A DNA stretch of 64,000 nt from Amblyomma americanum (taxonomy: Eukaryota > Arthropoda > Arachnida > Ixodida > Ixodidae): the NCBI RefSeq assembly GCF_052857255.1, contig NC_135498.1, positions 85,150,639-85,214,638 on the forward strand. Direction: 5' to 3'. The notes beneath the pieces were generated by a model. The model saw only the letters and a list, made by a program, of their open reading frames with translations, did not search any database and was not told where the DNA came from. The position numbers and the translations under genes were made by a program. Shown here in pieces: positions 24,014 through 36,009 of this stretch; position 1 is the stretch's first letter, and every line of letters starts with the position of its first letter.

Positions 24014-24833
24014 TGTCACGGATCTCTCCGGTGAACACTCGGACCGAAAGAATGGACTAGGCGATGGGTGTACCCACACAAACGCGCATTTAATACACCC
24101 TACGTGGCACACACACTAGAACACAAAACTAACAAAACTAACACGAAGCACAAAGACTATAAATGCACACTACTACCAGCGTCTACTACTAGCGTTCTAC
24201 TATTAGCGGTCGGCGTTCGTGTTCACGGTTGGTTCGGTGCAGCTGTGGCGTTGTATGGATCTAGTATCCGGCGTCGAGGCGGCGTTCGCCGTGCTTGGGC
24301 TGGCGTCGCTGGCTGCGTCGTACAAGCTCCCGGTCCAAGCGCCCGTGGAGGTCATTCCGGTGTTGTTGGCGTTGGGGGCAGCACCCGGATGGGTGGCAAC
24401 AGCGCTGGAGATACCTCTGGCCGTAGCAGGTGGTAGCGTCCTCCGTTGACTCCCCGGAACGGGCTCAGGCACGGGAGTAAGTCCACGATGCGTTGCCGTA
24501 GAACGCGAGCTCACCGGAGCAGTAGCCGGCGTCGCTCTCTTCCAACCGAAGTGTCCCTGACCCGCCGGAGCCTCCGCTTCTCTGCTGTTCCCCCCAGGCC
24601 TCGCTCTCACTCGCCCTTTTTTAGCCTCGGTGTTAGTCCACGTATGCCTTGTCGTCGTCTTCTTCTCTTTTCCACCAATCTACTATGTCCACCTCGCCGA
24701 ATACTTCTCCACCAATCATCTCTCTCCACCTCAACGAATGCTTCTTCCTCTTCTTTATTCTTCGGTTAATTTGCGTCTTCTTCACACCCTTTTCCTTTAA
24801 AATGTAATTTAGGCTCCTTAATATATGTGACCA
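24014..24833 (-). repeat. 3' LTR of the Gmr1-like element
   Basis: It matches 28735-29551 almost throughout. On the plus strand it starts TGTCACGGATCTCTCCGGTG and ends CTTAATATATGTGACCA. It adjoins the GAGTC target duplication on the left and the polypurine tract on the right. Confidence 0.92.
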
Positions 24834-25229
24834 GGGCCCCCTCTCTCAAGAGTCTTTCCATGAGAAACTGCTCACGTCATCCTCATCTTCAAGCCATCCA
24901 GCAGCCGACTATCTTCTGTGGCGATTCTGGACCCAGCACACAACACACCGCAGATGTCTAGCACACACCAAACGAACACCACTAACACAGCACACCAAAC
25001 TGTGTTTTCAGAACACTAACACACCACTGCCGTTGTCCGTACAGAGTCCTTAATAAACATGTTCGTGTCCACAACACACTCCTTTGTATGATCACATAAC
25101 ACTAACAATAGCAACAACAACAACAGCAAGGTAAATCCCAGAGACACATTAACACAGCAACAACATAATATATCCCAGAGACACCCAGAGCTGACTAGTT
25201 AGCTCTATCTTTTTACAAGTCTAATTTGT

Positions 25230-27423
25230 GACATATGACTTTGGCTTGGCCCATCCCAAAACGTCTCCCTCTTGATTTGGAGTAGAGCTGTAATCCTCTG
25301 TCTGCATTCAAATTGGGCTTCTCAAGTATCTCATCCCCTCCTGCGCTTTCTTCCCACTGAACGTGGACACCTCGGCAGCATCACCTGTCTCCTCGGTCAC
25401 CACCGAAGAAGTTGCCCTGGGGGCGTACAGCCGTACGGGACCTCGTTCTTCATATTTCTTCAACATATTAACATGGAAAACACTCTTTGTGCCGTCTATC
25501 ACTACCTCATAATCCATGTCCTTTTTCTTCCGCGTCACAAGGTACGGGCCCGTTCACTGCATCAGTAACTTATTATGATCCATGGGTAGCAACACAAGAA
25601 CCCTGTCGCCCGGATTCAGATTTCTGTGATTGGTTTTCTTTTCATAACATCCCTTGTGGCGTTTACGCGCCTTTTCCAGGCTTTGATGTGCAAGCCTGCA
25701 TGTTTCCTTCAATCTATCCCGCAACTCAAACACGTAGGTGTAAGTTGTCTTGAGATCTGACGCAATCTCATTAATAACCCAAAGCTCCTTGAGTATTGCA
25801 AGTGGACTTCTAACGGTTCTCCCATACAACATCTCAAAGGGCGAGAAACCAAGACTCGCTTGCGGTACTTCGCGGTAAGCGAACAAACGAGCTGGGAGAT
25901 ATCTATCCCAAGCAGTAGGTCTCTCCTGGCACATTTTCTTGATCATATTTTTGAGAGTGCCATTGAATCGCTCTACAAGCCCATCACAAATGGGATGGTA
26001 AGGCGTCGTCAGTTACTGTCTTACTGACAAAAGGCGGTTAACCTCCTTCATTAGCTCCGATGTGAAGTTCGAGCCCCGGTCACTCAAAATTTCCCTCGGG
26101 AACCCATAACGCGAAAACATTTCCACAAGACCCTCCGCCACTTCGATATTGTCAATAGTTCTCACTGGAATAGCGTCAGGATAACGAGTGGCCACGTCAA
26201 CTAGAGTAAGCACATATATATTGCCTTTGGCGGATACTGGAGAGACTGGCCCCACAATGTCAATTGCAACCCCCTTAAACGGTAGGTCGATGGCTGGCAT
26301 CTTGCCCAGAGGTACGGGACCAACTCTTCCCTTCGGAACTGTGCGCTGGCACACATCACATGAGCGAACAAAGCGCTTAACGTCACTCTGAACACCCGGC
26401 CAAAAGAACTCCTCTGTGATCCTAGACACCGTTTTTTGAACACCCTGGTGTCCGGCCATAATGGCATCATGTCCTAAGCGCAGCACGGCCTCTCGCATAT
26501 CTCTCGGTAACAGCAGCTGTTGGACCCGCCTTCCTGAACTAAATATGCACTCCCTGTGCAGAAGACCATTTACCAATTGATATTCGAAGGACGTGCGACT
26601 CTTCTTTCTTTTCACTTTTTCCACGACTCTTTCGAAGCAGGTCTTTAGGTTCAGGTCTTCCTTTTGCCTAATTGCAATTTCGCCCGGTGTTACGCTCAGG
26701 CACATCGTAACAGGAGCAGAGAGCGGACGGTGCGTTGCTCGGGCTGTCGCTTGGGCTCTTGTTTCCACTGCCGACGAGAAGCTGACTGCACCCGTCTGAG
26801 CTGTCGCGGGCCTTTCCTCCTTTGGATTTTCTTCAACGTCGAGCATCCTCCACTCGGGATCGGGGTCTTCGACACTTCTTGCACCCGTAATGTTTCCCAG
26901 GATGAGATTGTAGATGGGGTGGTCTACACATTTTGCCACTACCTGCCCAGTATAATATGGTTGGTTTATAGGGTTTAACGTCCCAAAGCGACCCAGGCTA
27001 TGAGGGACGCCGTAGTGAAGGGCTCCGGAAATTTCGACCGCCTGGGGTTCTTTAATGTGCCCTGACATCGCACAGTACACAGGCCTCTAGAATTTCGCCT
27101 CCATCGAAATTCAACTGCCGCGGCCGGGATCGAACCCACGTCTTTCGGGCCAGCAGCCGAGCGCCGTAACCACTGAGCCACCGCGGCGGCTGCCCAGTAT
27201 AATATGGCGTGGACACTAGGATCCTGGCTTCAGGAAGGTACCTTACTGTGCTATCTACAAGAGTGACGGCCGACGCTTCCCCAGTAAGATCCTCGTCCTT
27301 CACCAGGCTTCTACGAACCAAGACTGTGTTAGCTCCGCTGTCTCTAAGCACCAATATAGGACGGTCTCCTATTTGCCCAACCACCACTGGCATTGCTGCT
27401 TTCGACTTGAGTGTTCCACTCAC
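25230..27423 (-). pseudogene. Pol of the Gmr1-like element: protease and integrase only
   Basis: The retropepsin part starts at 27423 and shows the active-site phrase VLRDSGANTVLV (DSG in place of DTG). A SINE interrupts it at 26961-27190 within the phrase PYYTGQ, which is repeated on both sides by the target duplication. The frame then runs on without RT into integrase. Visible are the HHCC zinc region (HDAIMAGHQG, CDVCQ), the DDE core (VAIDIVGP, LSDRGSNF, then a glutamate in LVERFNG), and the C-terminal GPY/F-like region near 25540 (DYEVVIDGTKSVFHVNMLKK). A stop near 26015 and another shift near 25950-25550 break it. About 400 nt of non-coding sequence separates its end from the polypurine tract. 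Confidence 0.85.
26961..27190 (-). mobile_element. Ruka-like tRNA-derived SINE inside the Gypsy element
   Basis: On the minus strand it starts GCCGCCGCGGTGGCTCAGTG (A-box region) and contains GGGTTCGATCCCGGCC (B box). The body has GTGCGATGTCAGGGCACATT, and it ends GACGTTAAACCCTATAAACC. A 17-18 bp duplication, CTGCCCAGTATAATATGG, flanks it at 26943-26960 and 27190-27207. The head, body and tail resemble the tick Ruka SINE as I recall it. It is the youngest insertion in this three-level nest. Confidence 0.9.
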
Positions 27424-27427
27424 TGCC

Positions 27428-28650
27428 TCATTTTTCCAGCGGCGTTTGCTCTCCTTTCAGCTGTGGAACTTCGGATGGTGTGACAAGTTCTACCCTTGCG
27501 TCGACAACGCATGCAGCTCGGACCTGCGTTCTGTATCGGCACTCATCCAGAGTATGACCCCTCCTCTTACAACCTTGACACACAACCTTTGTCTTTTGGG
27601 CAACGCTTCTAGACCGACAGTCAACTTCACGGTGCCCCACCTTGCCGCAGAGAAAACACCTTACTGGCGGCTTAGATGCACCGCCATGTGGTCTTGGTTA
27701 TGCCGCATCTGTCTCTAAGGTCTTTTGGGTTTCCTCCTTTGCCTTACTCAAGTTTTTTAACCCTTGAGCCTCGATGAATTGGCCAGCAGTGTCGGCGAAT
27801 TCTGCCAAGGAACACAACTTTCTTTCCTTCAGGAATAGCGCCAGCTTTGTGCTGCAACATGCTAAAAATTGCTCTCTGACCAGCTTGTCACGCACACCTT
27901 CAAAAGTATTTTCTGTGTTTGACATATCAAGCCACCTATCAAAATAGTTGGCCAGCCTGCAGGAAAACTGCTTAGCGGTTTCCGAATCCTCCGGTTTCGC
28001 GGTGCAAAATCTCTCACGAAAACCCTCTGCTGTAAGCCTGAATCTTTGGAGGAGTGTCTTTTTGACTTTCTCGTAGTCCATGGAATCAGCAGCAGGCATC
28101 CTTCTAAACACATTCAGTGCCTCGCCGACTAAACACATGCTTAATGCCATGGCCCATTCACTGCGCTCCCAGCCTTGCCCCAAAGCTATCCGCTCGAATC
28201 GTTGCAGATATGCATCCAAATCATCTTTCTTGTCAACAAAAGGAGCCATCAGCTTCCTTGGGCAAACTCTGGCCGGTCTAGAAGATTCTGTACCCGCTAA
28301 GGAACGCTGATCATTGTCCGTGATCTCCTCATATCCTCCCGCAACGTGCGCCACTTTCCACAAAATAAACTCCTTCTCCCGTTCTATTCTTCTTTTCTCC
28401 TGTTCTTCTGCCTCGCGAGCTCTTTTCTCTTCTCCCGAGCTCTTCTCTCTGCCTCGCGAGCTCTTTTCTCTTCCCGCTCTTCTGCCTCGCGAGTTCTTTT
28501 CGCCTCGCGCTCATCTGCTTCACGAGCGTCTGCGCGTGCTTGCGCCCTTTCCTCTCTCTGCCTCTTTCCTTCCTCCTCATAGAGATGCATCGCCTCTTCC
28601 TTGCTTAGCCCTAGCTTGAGCGCCAGTTCTAACGTTCTTGCCAAATCCAT
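27428..28650 (-). pseudogene. Gag of the Gmr1-like element (SCAN-like capsid, CCHC)
   Basis: Structural protein of the LTR element. The minus-strand start is at 28650 (MDLARTLELALKLGL). A long Glu/Arg-rich coiled coil (EREAKRTREAEEREEKR) follows, with a frame break near 28380. The capsid part (28363-27698) contains KDDLDAYLQRFERIA and then DKLVREQFLACCSTKLALFL, which resembles the vertebrate SCAN fold. A stop at about 27698 interrupts the frame. Two zinc knuckles then follow in the same frame: CFLCGKVGHREVDC and CQGCKRRGHTLDEC. SCAN domains are thought to derive from Gag of Gmr1-like Gypsy elements, which fits. At least one frameshift and one nonsense codon are present. Confidence 0.82.
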
Positions 28651-28734
28651 CCTTTCTGCCGTCGAGAGATCGGAAAGATCCGAGAAAATGCAAAAAAAGG
28701 AAATCTATCCTGGCAGAGGCTCGCCACTTATCTT

Positions 28735-29551
28735 TGGCACGGATCTCTCCGGTGAACATTCGGACCGAAAGAATGGACTAGGCGATGGGTGTACCCACCC
28801 AAACGCACACTTAATACACCCTACGTGGCACACACACTACAACACAAAACCAACAAAACTAACACAAAGCATAAAGACTATAAATGCACACTACTACCAT
28901 CGTCTACTACTAGCATTCTACTATTAGCGGTCGGCGTTCGTGCTCACGGTTGGTTCGCTACAGCTGTGGCATTGTATGGATCCAGTATCCGGCGTCGAGG
29001 CGGCGTTCGCCGTGCTTGGGCTGGCGTCGCTCGCTGCGTCGTACAAGCTCCCGGTCCAAGCGCCCGTGGAGGTCATGTCGGTGTTGTTGGCGTCAAGGGC
29101 AGCACCCGGAAGGGTGAAAACAGCGCTGGAGATACCCCTGGCCGTAGCAGGTGGTAGCGTCCTCCGTTGACTCCTCGGAACGGGCTCAGGCACGGGAGTA
29201 AGTCCACGATGCGTTGCCGTAGAACGCGAGCTCACCGGAGCAGTAGCCGGCGTCGCTCTCTACCAACCGATGTGTCCCTGACCCGCCGGAGCCTCCGCTT
29301 CTCTGCTGTTCCCCCAGGCCTCGCTCTCACTCGCCCTTTTATAGCCTCGGTGTTAGTCCACGTATGCCTTGTCGTCGTCTCCTTCTCTTCTCCACCAATC
29401 ATCTATGTCCACCTCGCCGAATGCTTCTCCACCAATCATCTCTCTCCTCAACGATGCTTCTTCCTCTTCTTTATTCTTTGGTTAATTTGCGTCGTCTTCT
29501 TCACACCCTTTTCCTTTAGGATTTATTTTAGGCTCCTTAATATAAGTGACA
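28735..29551 (-). repeat. 5' LTR of the Gmr1-like element
   Basis: Counterpart of 24014-24833. It starts TGGCACGGATCTCTCCGGTG and ends CTTAATATAAGTGACA next to the GAGTC duplication. On the minus strand a TGGCGAGCC stretch lies about 7 nt inside the LTR, a possible but unproven primer-binding site. Confidence 0.92.
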
Positions 29552-31496
29552 GAGTCTGCGCTCGGCGATAGATAATGCACTAATGTCACAGAGGATGTAT
29601 AATAGATTAGGGGTAATGAGCAAAGATGAACATGGATCCAGAAATCTAGGTAGTGACCACAAGTATATCAAGTGGAGTTTCAGAAGAGAAACCAAAGTAG
29701 GACGAAAGCGAGATGAACAATCAGAGGGGAATTTTTTCTCAGAAAAGCAATTGGAAGCAGCAGCCAAACAAATTGAGAAAGCAATTTTTGAGGATACGGA
29801 AACAGAATGGACTTATACCAAATTAACTCGATTACTGGATATTGAGCTAGCTAAGGTGCGAGTGAAGCTTAAAAGGAAAAGACACAAACCAAAAATTTGG
29901 TGGGATGAAGAGGTCAAGAGGGTGATAGAGAAACGTCAGGAAGCGTCCTGGGAACACAGATATTTCAAGAATTGGAGGGGAACCAGAAGTTGATGTAGAC
30001 AGAAAATGGGATACCTTCATAAAGTGTAGAAGGGAAGCATCCTATTTGATTAATGAGAAAATCAAAAGAAAGTGTACCCAATGGATGTCAAAAGTAAATA
30101 AAATGGATAGAAAAGCAGCTCAAAAATTCTGGAAGCATCCAAATGCAATGAGTAATAAGACTAGGCTGAAACAAAGGTTTATTGTTTCAGATCAGGGTAT
30201 TAAACTAGAAGGGGATGAAGCGATAAAACACATAGGAACAAGGATGACAGAAAATTTTAAGGAAGGAAATGTTGCACATAATTTATCGACGGAGGATAGA
30301 CCGGTTACAGCAATAGCTTCACTTGAGCAAGGAGAGTGGGAAAGGGCAGAGAAGAAGGTTCCTAGTGGCACATCAACAGGACCAGATGATATCCCGATTG
30401 TGTTGATAAAGAAGTTAGGACCAAAATCCAAGCAAACATTAATACAGGTAGTGAATATAATGATATTGGAAGGGAAAGTCCCCGATGAATGGCGATTATG
30501 TAGAATGAACATGATATATAAGGGAAAGGGGGACAAAGCTGACGTAACTACTATCCAATAACAGTGACATCTGTGGTGTACAGGGTGGTGATGCAGATTA
30601 TAAAGGACAGATTGCAGGCTTGGGTTGAGAAGGAGGAGGTGCCAGGGGAGCTGCAAAATTGGTTCCGGGAACAAAGGAGGTTGGAGGACAATCTGTTTTC
30701 ATTGACGCAGTGTATAGAGATTGCCTAAAAGGAACACAGGCCCCTATGGCTAGCTAGCATTTCTTGATATTAAGGGAGCCTACGACAACGTTATTCAAGA
30801 GTATCTGTGGGACATACGGGGTACATTGAATGTGGAAGATGGAGTAATTAACCTTTTAAAAGATATATGTATAAAGATACCAAAGTGCTTATAAAATGGG
30901 AAACAATGTATCAGAGCCTGTAGAGATACAGCGGGCGCTTAGGCAAGGATGTCCTCTGCCTCTTTTGTTGTTCATGTTGTACCTGCAAGGGTTGGAGAAC
31001 AAGCTAGAGAGGAGCGGACTATGCTTCAACCTTTCTTTTTTCAAGCAAGGAGAATTGATTAAACAGTAATCATCGGGACTAATATACGTCGATGTTATAG
31101 AGCTAATGGCTGAAAACCAGGAAGATTTACAGAAGTTGATAGACATATGTGGTACAGAGGGAGATAGATTAGGTTTCAAGTTAAGTAAGTAAAAATCTGC
31201 AGTTATATTTAATGGAGAGGTCGGCGAGCATAGAATACAGAAGTTCACGCTAGAAGTAGTTGATGAGTACAAGTATCTTGGGGTGTGGATAAATAACGGT
31301 GCTGAGTATCTGACAGAGCATGAAAGATATGTAAAGAATAAAGCTAGTTGGAACGCAGCTGTCATGAAAAATAGGGCACTGTGGAATTACAATAGGTATG
31401 AAGTGGTAAGAGGGATCTGGAAAGGGGTGATGGTTCCTAGTCTGACTTTCGATAATGCGGTCCTGTGCATGAGACCAGATGTGCATGCAAGGTTAG
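29552..31496 (+). pseudogene. LINE ORF2 part 2: reverse transcriptase remnant
   Basis: It continues the endonuclease end (SAIDNALMSQRMYNRL, then GSDHKYIKW), a linker (KPKIWWDEEVKRVIEKR), and the RT N-terminal blocks (SGTSTGPDDIPIVLIKKLG, VPDEWRLCRMNMIYKGKGD). Several frameshifts follow. In the decayed part I can still see a 'FLDIKGAYDNV' type block near 30760-30795 and a 'LRQGCPLPL' type block near 30940-30965. VVDEYKYLGVWI follows at 31258. It is cut at 31496 by the second LTR element. Confidence 0.78.
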
Positions 31497-31734
31497 TGTA
31501 GCAAAGCCATGGCGTGCTCGCAGTAACGCCACACCAGGAAAGCAGCAGCGTAGTCAGTATAGCCAAAAATTAACGTTTATTCATAGGTGTAGGGCGTATT
31601 TGTAAGTAGCCTAGTGGAAGGAAGATAGGAAGGAGCACGTGTTAGTCGTGATAGTCCGAAGCTCTGAAGGATCGTGAGATAAGGCGATAAAAGGTGCGCG
31701 CACGCGTATATCGAAAAAACATCAAGTTGCAACA
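31497..31734 (-). repeat. 3' LTR of the mag-like Gypsy element
   Basis: TGTAGCAAAGCCATGGCGTG to AAGTTGCAACA on the plus strand, paired with 35772-36009. The differences between the two are scattered, so the insertion is not recent. Confidence 0.9.
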
Positions 31735-31745
31735 TTCCTTCCCCC

Positions 31746-34700
31746 TCAGAAATGAGAGCGTTGTACTGGCTTGCGTTCTCTCGATGAGCGTCTCAGAGTT
31801 TGTTGTGCGACACCTGTATTCAACGGGGCCACCGGAATATCTGGTGCCAGAAGATCTGGGCAACCGGTGCAATTTAGGGTGCGCCGAGCAGTCATGCCTT
31901 CATCCGGTTTCTTCGTTTCTGGACGTTGTAGTTGTGTTGCTTGGTCTGGCTCACTGCAATGTGTGTTGGTTGTAGTTACTGCAGGGTTATCTCCTGGTGC
32001 TTTTGGTCGCGTGCGGACCTGGTCTACGTGCCGCTGGACGACTCCGTCTGATGTTTCCACGGTCACTATTCTCGCTCCAGACGTCTTCACATGGCCGGGC
32101 GTCCACTTGCTCCCCGCACCGTAATTGCGGGCATACACCTAACTTCCAAGTAGCGGCAGCCAGTCATCGTCCTGGAAGTGCTTCAGGAAAGCATGTCTCC
32201 AAGCGTGAGCGTGTTTGATAGCCCAAAAGCAGCTCTGCTGGGGACTTACCCGAATTTCGAGGAGTCCTCTGGTACTTAAAAAGCAACCGTACCAGGTTCT
32301 GTTCCAGGTTTCCTTCCCTCATTTTTCGAAGGCCATCTTTTATAGTTTGCACTGCCCTTTCCGCCGCACCATTAGACTGGGGATGGTATGGAGCACATCG
32401 AAGGTGCACAATGTTGTTGTTTGCCTAGAACGACGCGAAGTCTTGACTAGTAAACTGGGTTCCGTTGTCATAAATGATCGTGCGGGGTATTCCAAACCTG
32501 CTGAAAATGTCAGGCAGAGAGTTAATGGTAGTCTGCGTTGAAGCGTGCGACAAAGGTATTGCTTCGAGCCACTTGGTATGTGCGTCGACTACTACGAGTA
32601 TCATTTTTCCGCAGATCGGGCCCGCGTAGTCAATGTGAATATGGGACCAGCTTTCGCCTGTTTCTGGCCAGTTAACGGAGGCGGCCGCGGCTGGCATCGG
32701 CAGATTTTGCACACAGTTCTGTCACTCAGCAGACAACTCTTCAATATTTCTGTCGAGGCCTGGCCACCAGAACAAAAAAACGTGTGACAGATTTCATTGC
32801 CGGTGAACCCTGGTACGTTTCATGTAGAGGATTCTGCACTCGCTCCCTAGCTTCGGTCGGTATTATGACCCTATTACCCCAGTACACCAGTTCATGTGCT
32901 ATGGATAGTTCGAGCTTACGGTCAAATAACGGCAGTACGGCCCGGGTCATTCCGTTTGCGTTCCTGGGCCACCTATGTAGTATGTACCGTTTGACCTTGA
33001 CCAGGACAGGGTCAGAAGACGTTAATTCCTTCAGCTCACGCGTTGTCACAGCGCCATAATTCAGCTGGTTCAGCGACAGCACATATTCGGGCGGCTCAAC
33101 GTCGTCGTCAGCTTCCGGAGATCGCTGCGGAAGTCGGCTCAGGGCGTCAGCTTTCAGCATCTGTCGTCCTGGTGCGTACTGTAGCCGGTATCGGTAGGCC
33201 CCCATGTGGAGCGCCCAACGTTGTATCCGTGCGGCGGCCGTTGTGGGCGTCTGCTTGTCTGATCTTAGCAGGCCCAGCAATGGCTTATGGTCAGTCATTA
33301 AGGTAAATGCCCGACCTAGAAGGTAGTCACGGAATATCGTGACGCCGAATACCAGTGCCAGTTCCTCTCGCTCGAGCTGTGAATATTTGCGCTCCGCCTG
33401 CGTTAATGTTCGCAAGCCGAACCCGATGGGCCTTTGATCGTTACCTGTCGTGTGAAACAAAACAGCTCCCACACCGTACGGAGACGTGTCACATTCAAGT
33501 TTAAGTTCCTTCGAAGGGTCGAAATGAACGAGAACCTTGGCTGCTTTAAGGTTTTGCTTGGCACGATCGAATGCGAGCTCTTGAGGCTGTTTCCATTGCC
33601 AGCGTGCATTCTTTTCAAGCAGTTGATCCAATGGAAAAGTGAGGTTGACATGTTCGGCAGAAACCTCGCATAAAAAGTAGCCATACCCAAAAACGAACGT
33701 AGCTCACCGACATTACATGGGCTGGGTGCCTGCATGATAGCGTGAAGATTTTTCTCTGTTGGATGAAGCCCATCGCGATCGATGCGATGTCCTAGATAAG
33801 TTACTGCTGGGCTGCGCAACTTGCACTTATCGAACCTTAGCTTTACCCACCCACTCGGAAGCGCTCCAAGACGTTTTCCAGCCTCTCACCGCTGTCACTC
33901 GCTCTTTCCGAAATGAGCACATTGTCCAGATAAGCCTGCGCTCCTGGGAGGCCAGCCAAAACCTCATCCATTTTTCTTTTGAATATCGCGGGCGCAGAGG
34001 CTATCCCGAAAGAAAGCCTGTTGTAGCAAAATAGCCCTTTTGGCGTATTAATGACACAAACTTTCTTAGCGTCACCATCTAGCGCCACTTGGCTGTATGC
34101 ATCCCGTAAATCCAGAGTCCTGAAATAGTCCCCATCTTGTAGTTGGGCAAACATATCCTCAATGATTGGCAATGGGTATTGCTCAGTTGCACACGCTGGA
34201 TTTACTGTGGTCTTGAAATCGCCGCAGATCCTTACTGCGCCGTCTCTCTTAGGCACTGTGACTATGGGCGTTGTCCATTCAGAGTGTGCCACCAGCGACA
34301 CTACGCCCAGAGATAATAAATGGTCCAGTACAAATGACACTCGCTCGCGTAGCGCGTATGCAATGGGTCTGGCCTTACAGAACTTGAGTACAGCGCCTTC
34401 CTTCATGTGCAGGCTGGCTGGAGGACCCTTGATTAGTCCCATTTCCTCAGAGAACACGTCCTGGTAGTCTTGGAATAAGCTGTTCACGCTGGATTCGCTA
34501 GCTTCTTTTCTTGACGCTGAGTCCTTGACAAAGCGAACCACAGGAACACCTGCGCTGTTCAGCTGCTTGATTAAATCGCGACCGCAGTGGCTTGGTCCCG
34601 CACAGCCCAACACAGTCAGTGCACACTTTACTGTCACCCCTTTATGACAAACCTGGAGCTCAAGATCCCCAAATACTGGAAGGCGTCCTGTGTAGGAGGA

Positions 34701-34931
34701 TAAATTCAGGCTGGACGGTTTCAGTTTCGGCCATTGCCCGCGTTGCTTATCGTACAGTTGACGCGGAATGACACAAACGGGCGACCCGGTATCGATTTCC
34801 ATGCTCAGCTGCACGCCGTCCCAAGCAAATGTTCGGCGGATCGGCGGTTCTAGACAGCTTTTTCGTTGTGATACCAAAGTCGAAATGTGGGCGGCTTCGT
34901 GTTCCTGGTCTGCTGAGGTTTCCGTCCCCAA
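31746..34931 (-). pseudogene. Pol of the mag-like Gypsy element: PR-RT-RNase H-IN
   Basis: Retropepsin: MEIDTGSPVCVIPRQLY near 34800. RT: ICGDFKTTVNPACATEQYPL, YFRTLDLRDAYSQVALD and LSFGIASAPAIFKRKMD. The catalytic YLDD reads YLDN, a lost aspartate. RNase H: KLECDTSPYGVGAVLF, SQLEREELALVFGV, then LMTDHKPLLGLL. Integrase: SHIHIDYAGPI, IIYDNGTQFTSQDF, and YHPQSNGAAERAVQT, showing the D-D-E residues. A short C-terminal tail ends near 31746. Frameshifts occur near 33830, 33630-33400 and 32740, and further stops follow in integrase. Confidence 0.85.
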
Positions 34932-35015
34932 GAGGGCGTTAGTTTGCGCCGTCCTCGCCGTGCCTTGTTCTCGAGCTTCGCGGCTTCTACATTTCCTTGC
35001 GAGGTCACCCCGTCG

Positions 35016-35759
35016 TCAACAGCGATAACAACGAGCGTTAGACAAGAAGCAACATGCGTCATTATGTTTCGTACTACCGTACCTTGAGCATTCTTGATGT
35101 GCGGCAGCCCTCCTCTCGTCCAGCAGAGTTTCCTTCTGATGAGCCTGTACTTTTAACACGGGTGTCGTTGCCGGTCTAATCATGCGTTTTATGTCACTAT
35201 CCGCAGCCTCAGCTGGAAGGGCCATTGTCTCAGCGTTTTGTAGCGTTATTTCCTGCTTTGCCAGTAGCTTCTTCTGCAGGGCCTCTGACCGTATACCACA
35301 CGCAATGCGGTCTCGTAGCATGCGATCTCAAGCACTGCCAAAATTGCAATTGTCAGCTATACGGCGAATGTCTACCAGGAATTCATTAATCGGCTCGCAA
35401 TCCGCCTGACAACGACTGAAGAACTTGAAGCTTTCGGTGATTTCGTGTCTCTTCGGACTGTAATGCTGACTCAAAACTATGACTTCATACGTCAACGCAT
35501 TTGGCTTGCGTGGAGCCACCTTTCCTGCCAGCACTTGGATCGTATGCGTATTTAATGCGGCAACCAGCAATGCTCTTTTCTTAGTCGAGTCTTCAATTGC
35601 ATTAGCTTCGAAGTATGCTTCTACCTTGATAAGGTACGGCTGCTAGTTATCTTTGTCTTCTTCGAAGTCTGGAAGGTGGTGAGCCATGATGGCCTTGGTC
35701 TCTCGGTTCTGCGTGGGTTCCTGTTCAGTGTCGACTTTCACTGCATGGGCGATGTCCAT
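35016..35759 (-). pseudogene. Gag of the mag-like Gypsy element
   Basis: The minus-strand ATG at 35757-35759 lies 12 nt inside the 5' LTR end, after the putative primer-binding site. The frame has a TAG at about 35643. It then gives a typical retroviral-like Gag: ALLVAALNTHTIQVLAGK, and SFKFFSRCQADCEPINEFL, a capsid-like motif. A further stop follows at about 35328. A nucleocapsid-like Cys region (ARCYRC, RKC) carries a stop in the knuckle and an aspartate where the zinc-binding histidine should be. Non-functional. Confidence 0.75.
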
Positions 35760-35771
35760 GCTCGTCGCCAC

Positions 35772-36009
35772 TGTAGCATAGCCATGGCGTGCTCTCAGTA
35801 ACGCCAGATCAGGGAAGCAGCAGCGTAGTCAGTAGAACCAAAAATGAACGTTTATTCATAGGTGTAGGGCGTATTTATATGTAGCCTAGTGGCAGGAAGA
35901 TAGGAAGGAGCACGTGTTAGTCGTGATAGTCCGAAGCTCTGAAGGATCACCACATTAGGCGATAAAAGGTGCTCGCACGCGCACTTCGAAAACACATGAA
36001 GTTGCAACG
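35772..36009 (-). repeat. 5' LTR of the mag-like Gypsy element
   Basis: TGTAGCATAGCCATGGCGTG to AAGTTGCAACG on the plus strand. The outer CA dinucleotide is changed to CG. It is followed by the GTTAG duplication. Confidence 0.9.

Larger units (their letters stand above)
24014..29551 (-). mobile_element. Ty3/Gypsy element, Gmr1-like, lacking RT and RNase H
   Basis: Two LTRs of 820 and 817 bp, TG...CA bounded, flank a 3.9 kb interior on the minus strand. A 5-bp duplication GAGTC stands at 24009-24013 and 29552-29556. A polypurine tract (minus strand GAGAGAGGGGGCCC, 24834-24847) abuts the 3' LTR. The interior encodes Gag with a SCAN-like segment and two CCHC knuckles, then protease, then integrase directly after protease. 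There is no RT or RNase H anywhere. Protease-integrase adjacency and SCAN-like Gag suggest the Gmr1-like lineage, where integrase precedes RT. The RT part would then be deleted between 25250 and 24850. Confidence 0.88.
31497..36009 (-). mobile_element. Ty3/Gypsy LTR retrotransposon, mag-like, decayed
   Basis: Two 238-bp LTRs flank a minus-strand interior with gag and a pol in the order protease, RT, RNase H, integrase. A 5-bp duplication GTTAG lies at 31492-31496 and 36010-36014. The polypurine tract (minus strand GAGGGGGAAGGAA) adjoins the 3' LTR. TGGCGACGAGC next to the 5' LTR is a candidate primer-binding site. The short LTRs and domain order suggest the mag lineage (moderate confidence). 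It is inserted in the same CR1-like LINE as the element at 24014. Confidence 0.88.

Noticed and set aside
28384..28650. Glu/Arg-rich open frame as an independent coiled-coil gene
   Set aside because: It lies just inside the 5' LTR, in the gag position, and continues into the capsid frame after a frameshift.
24014..36009. The two Gypsy elements as endogenous retroviruses with an envelope gene
   Set aside because: No envelope-like frame with signal peptide or membrane segment follows either pol region.
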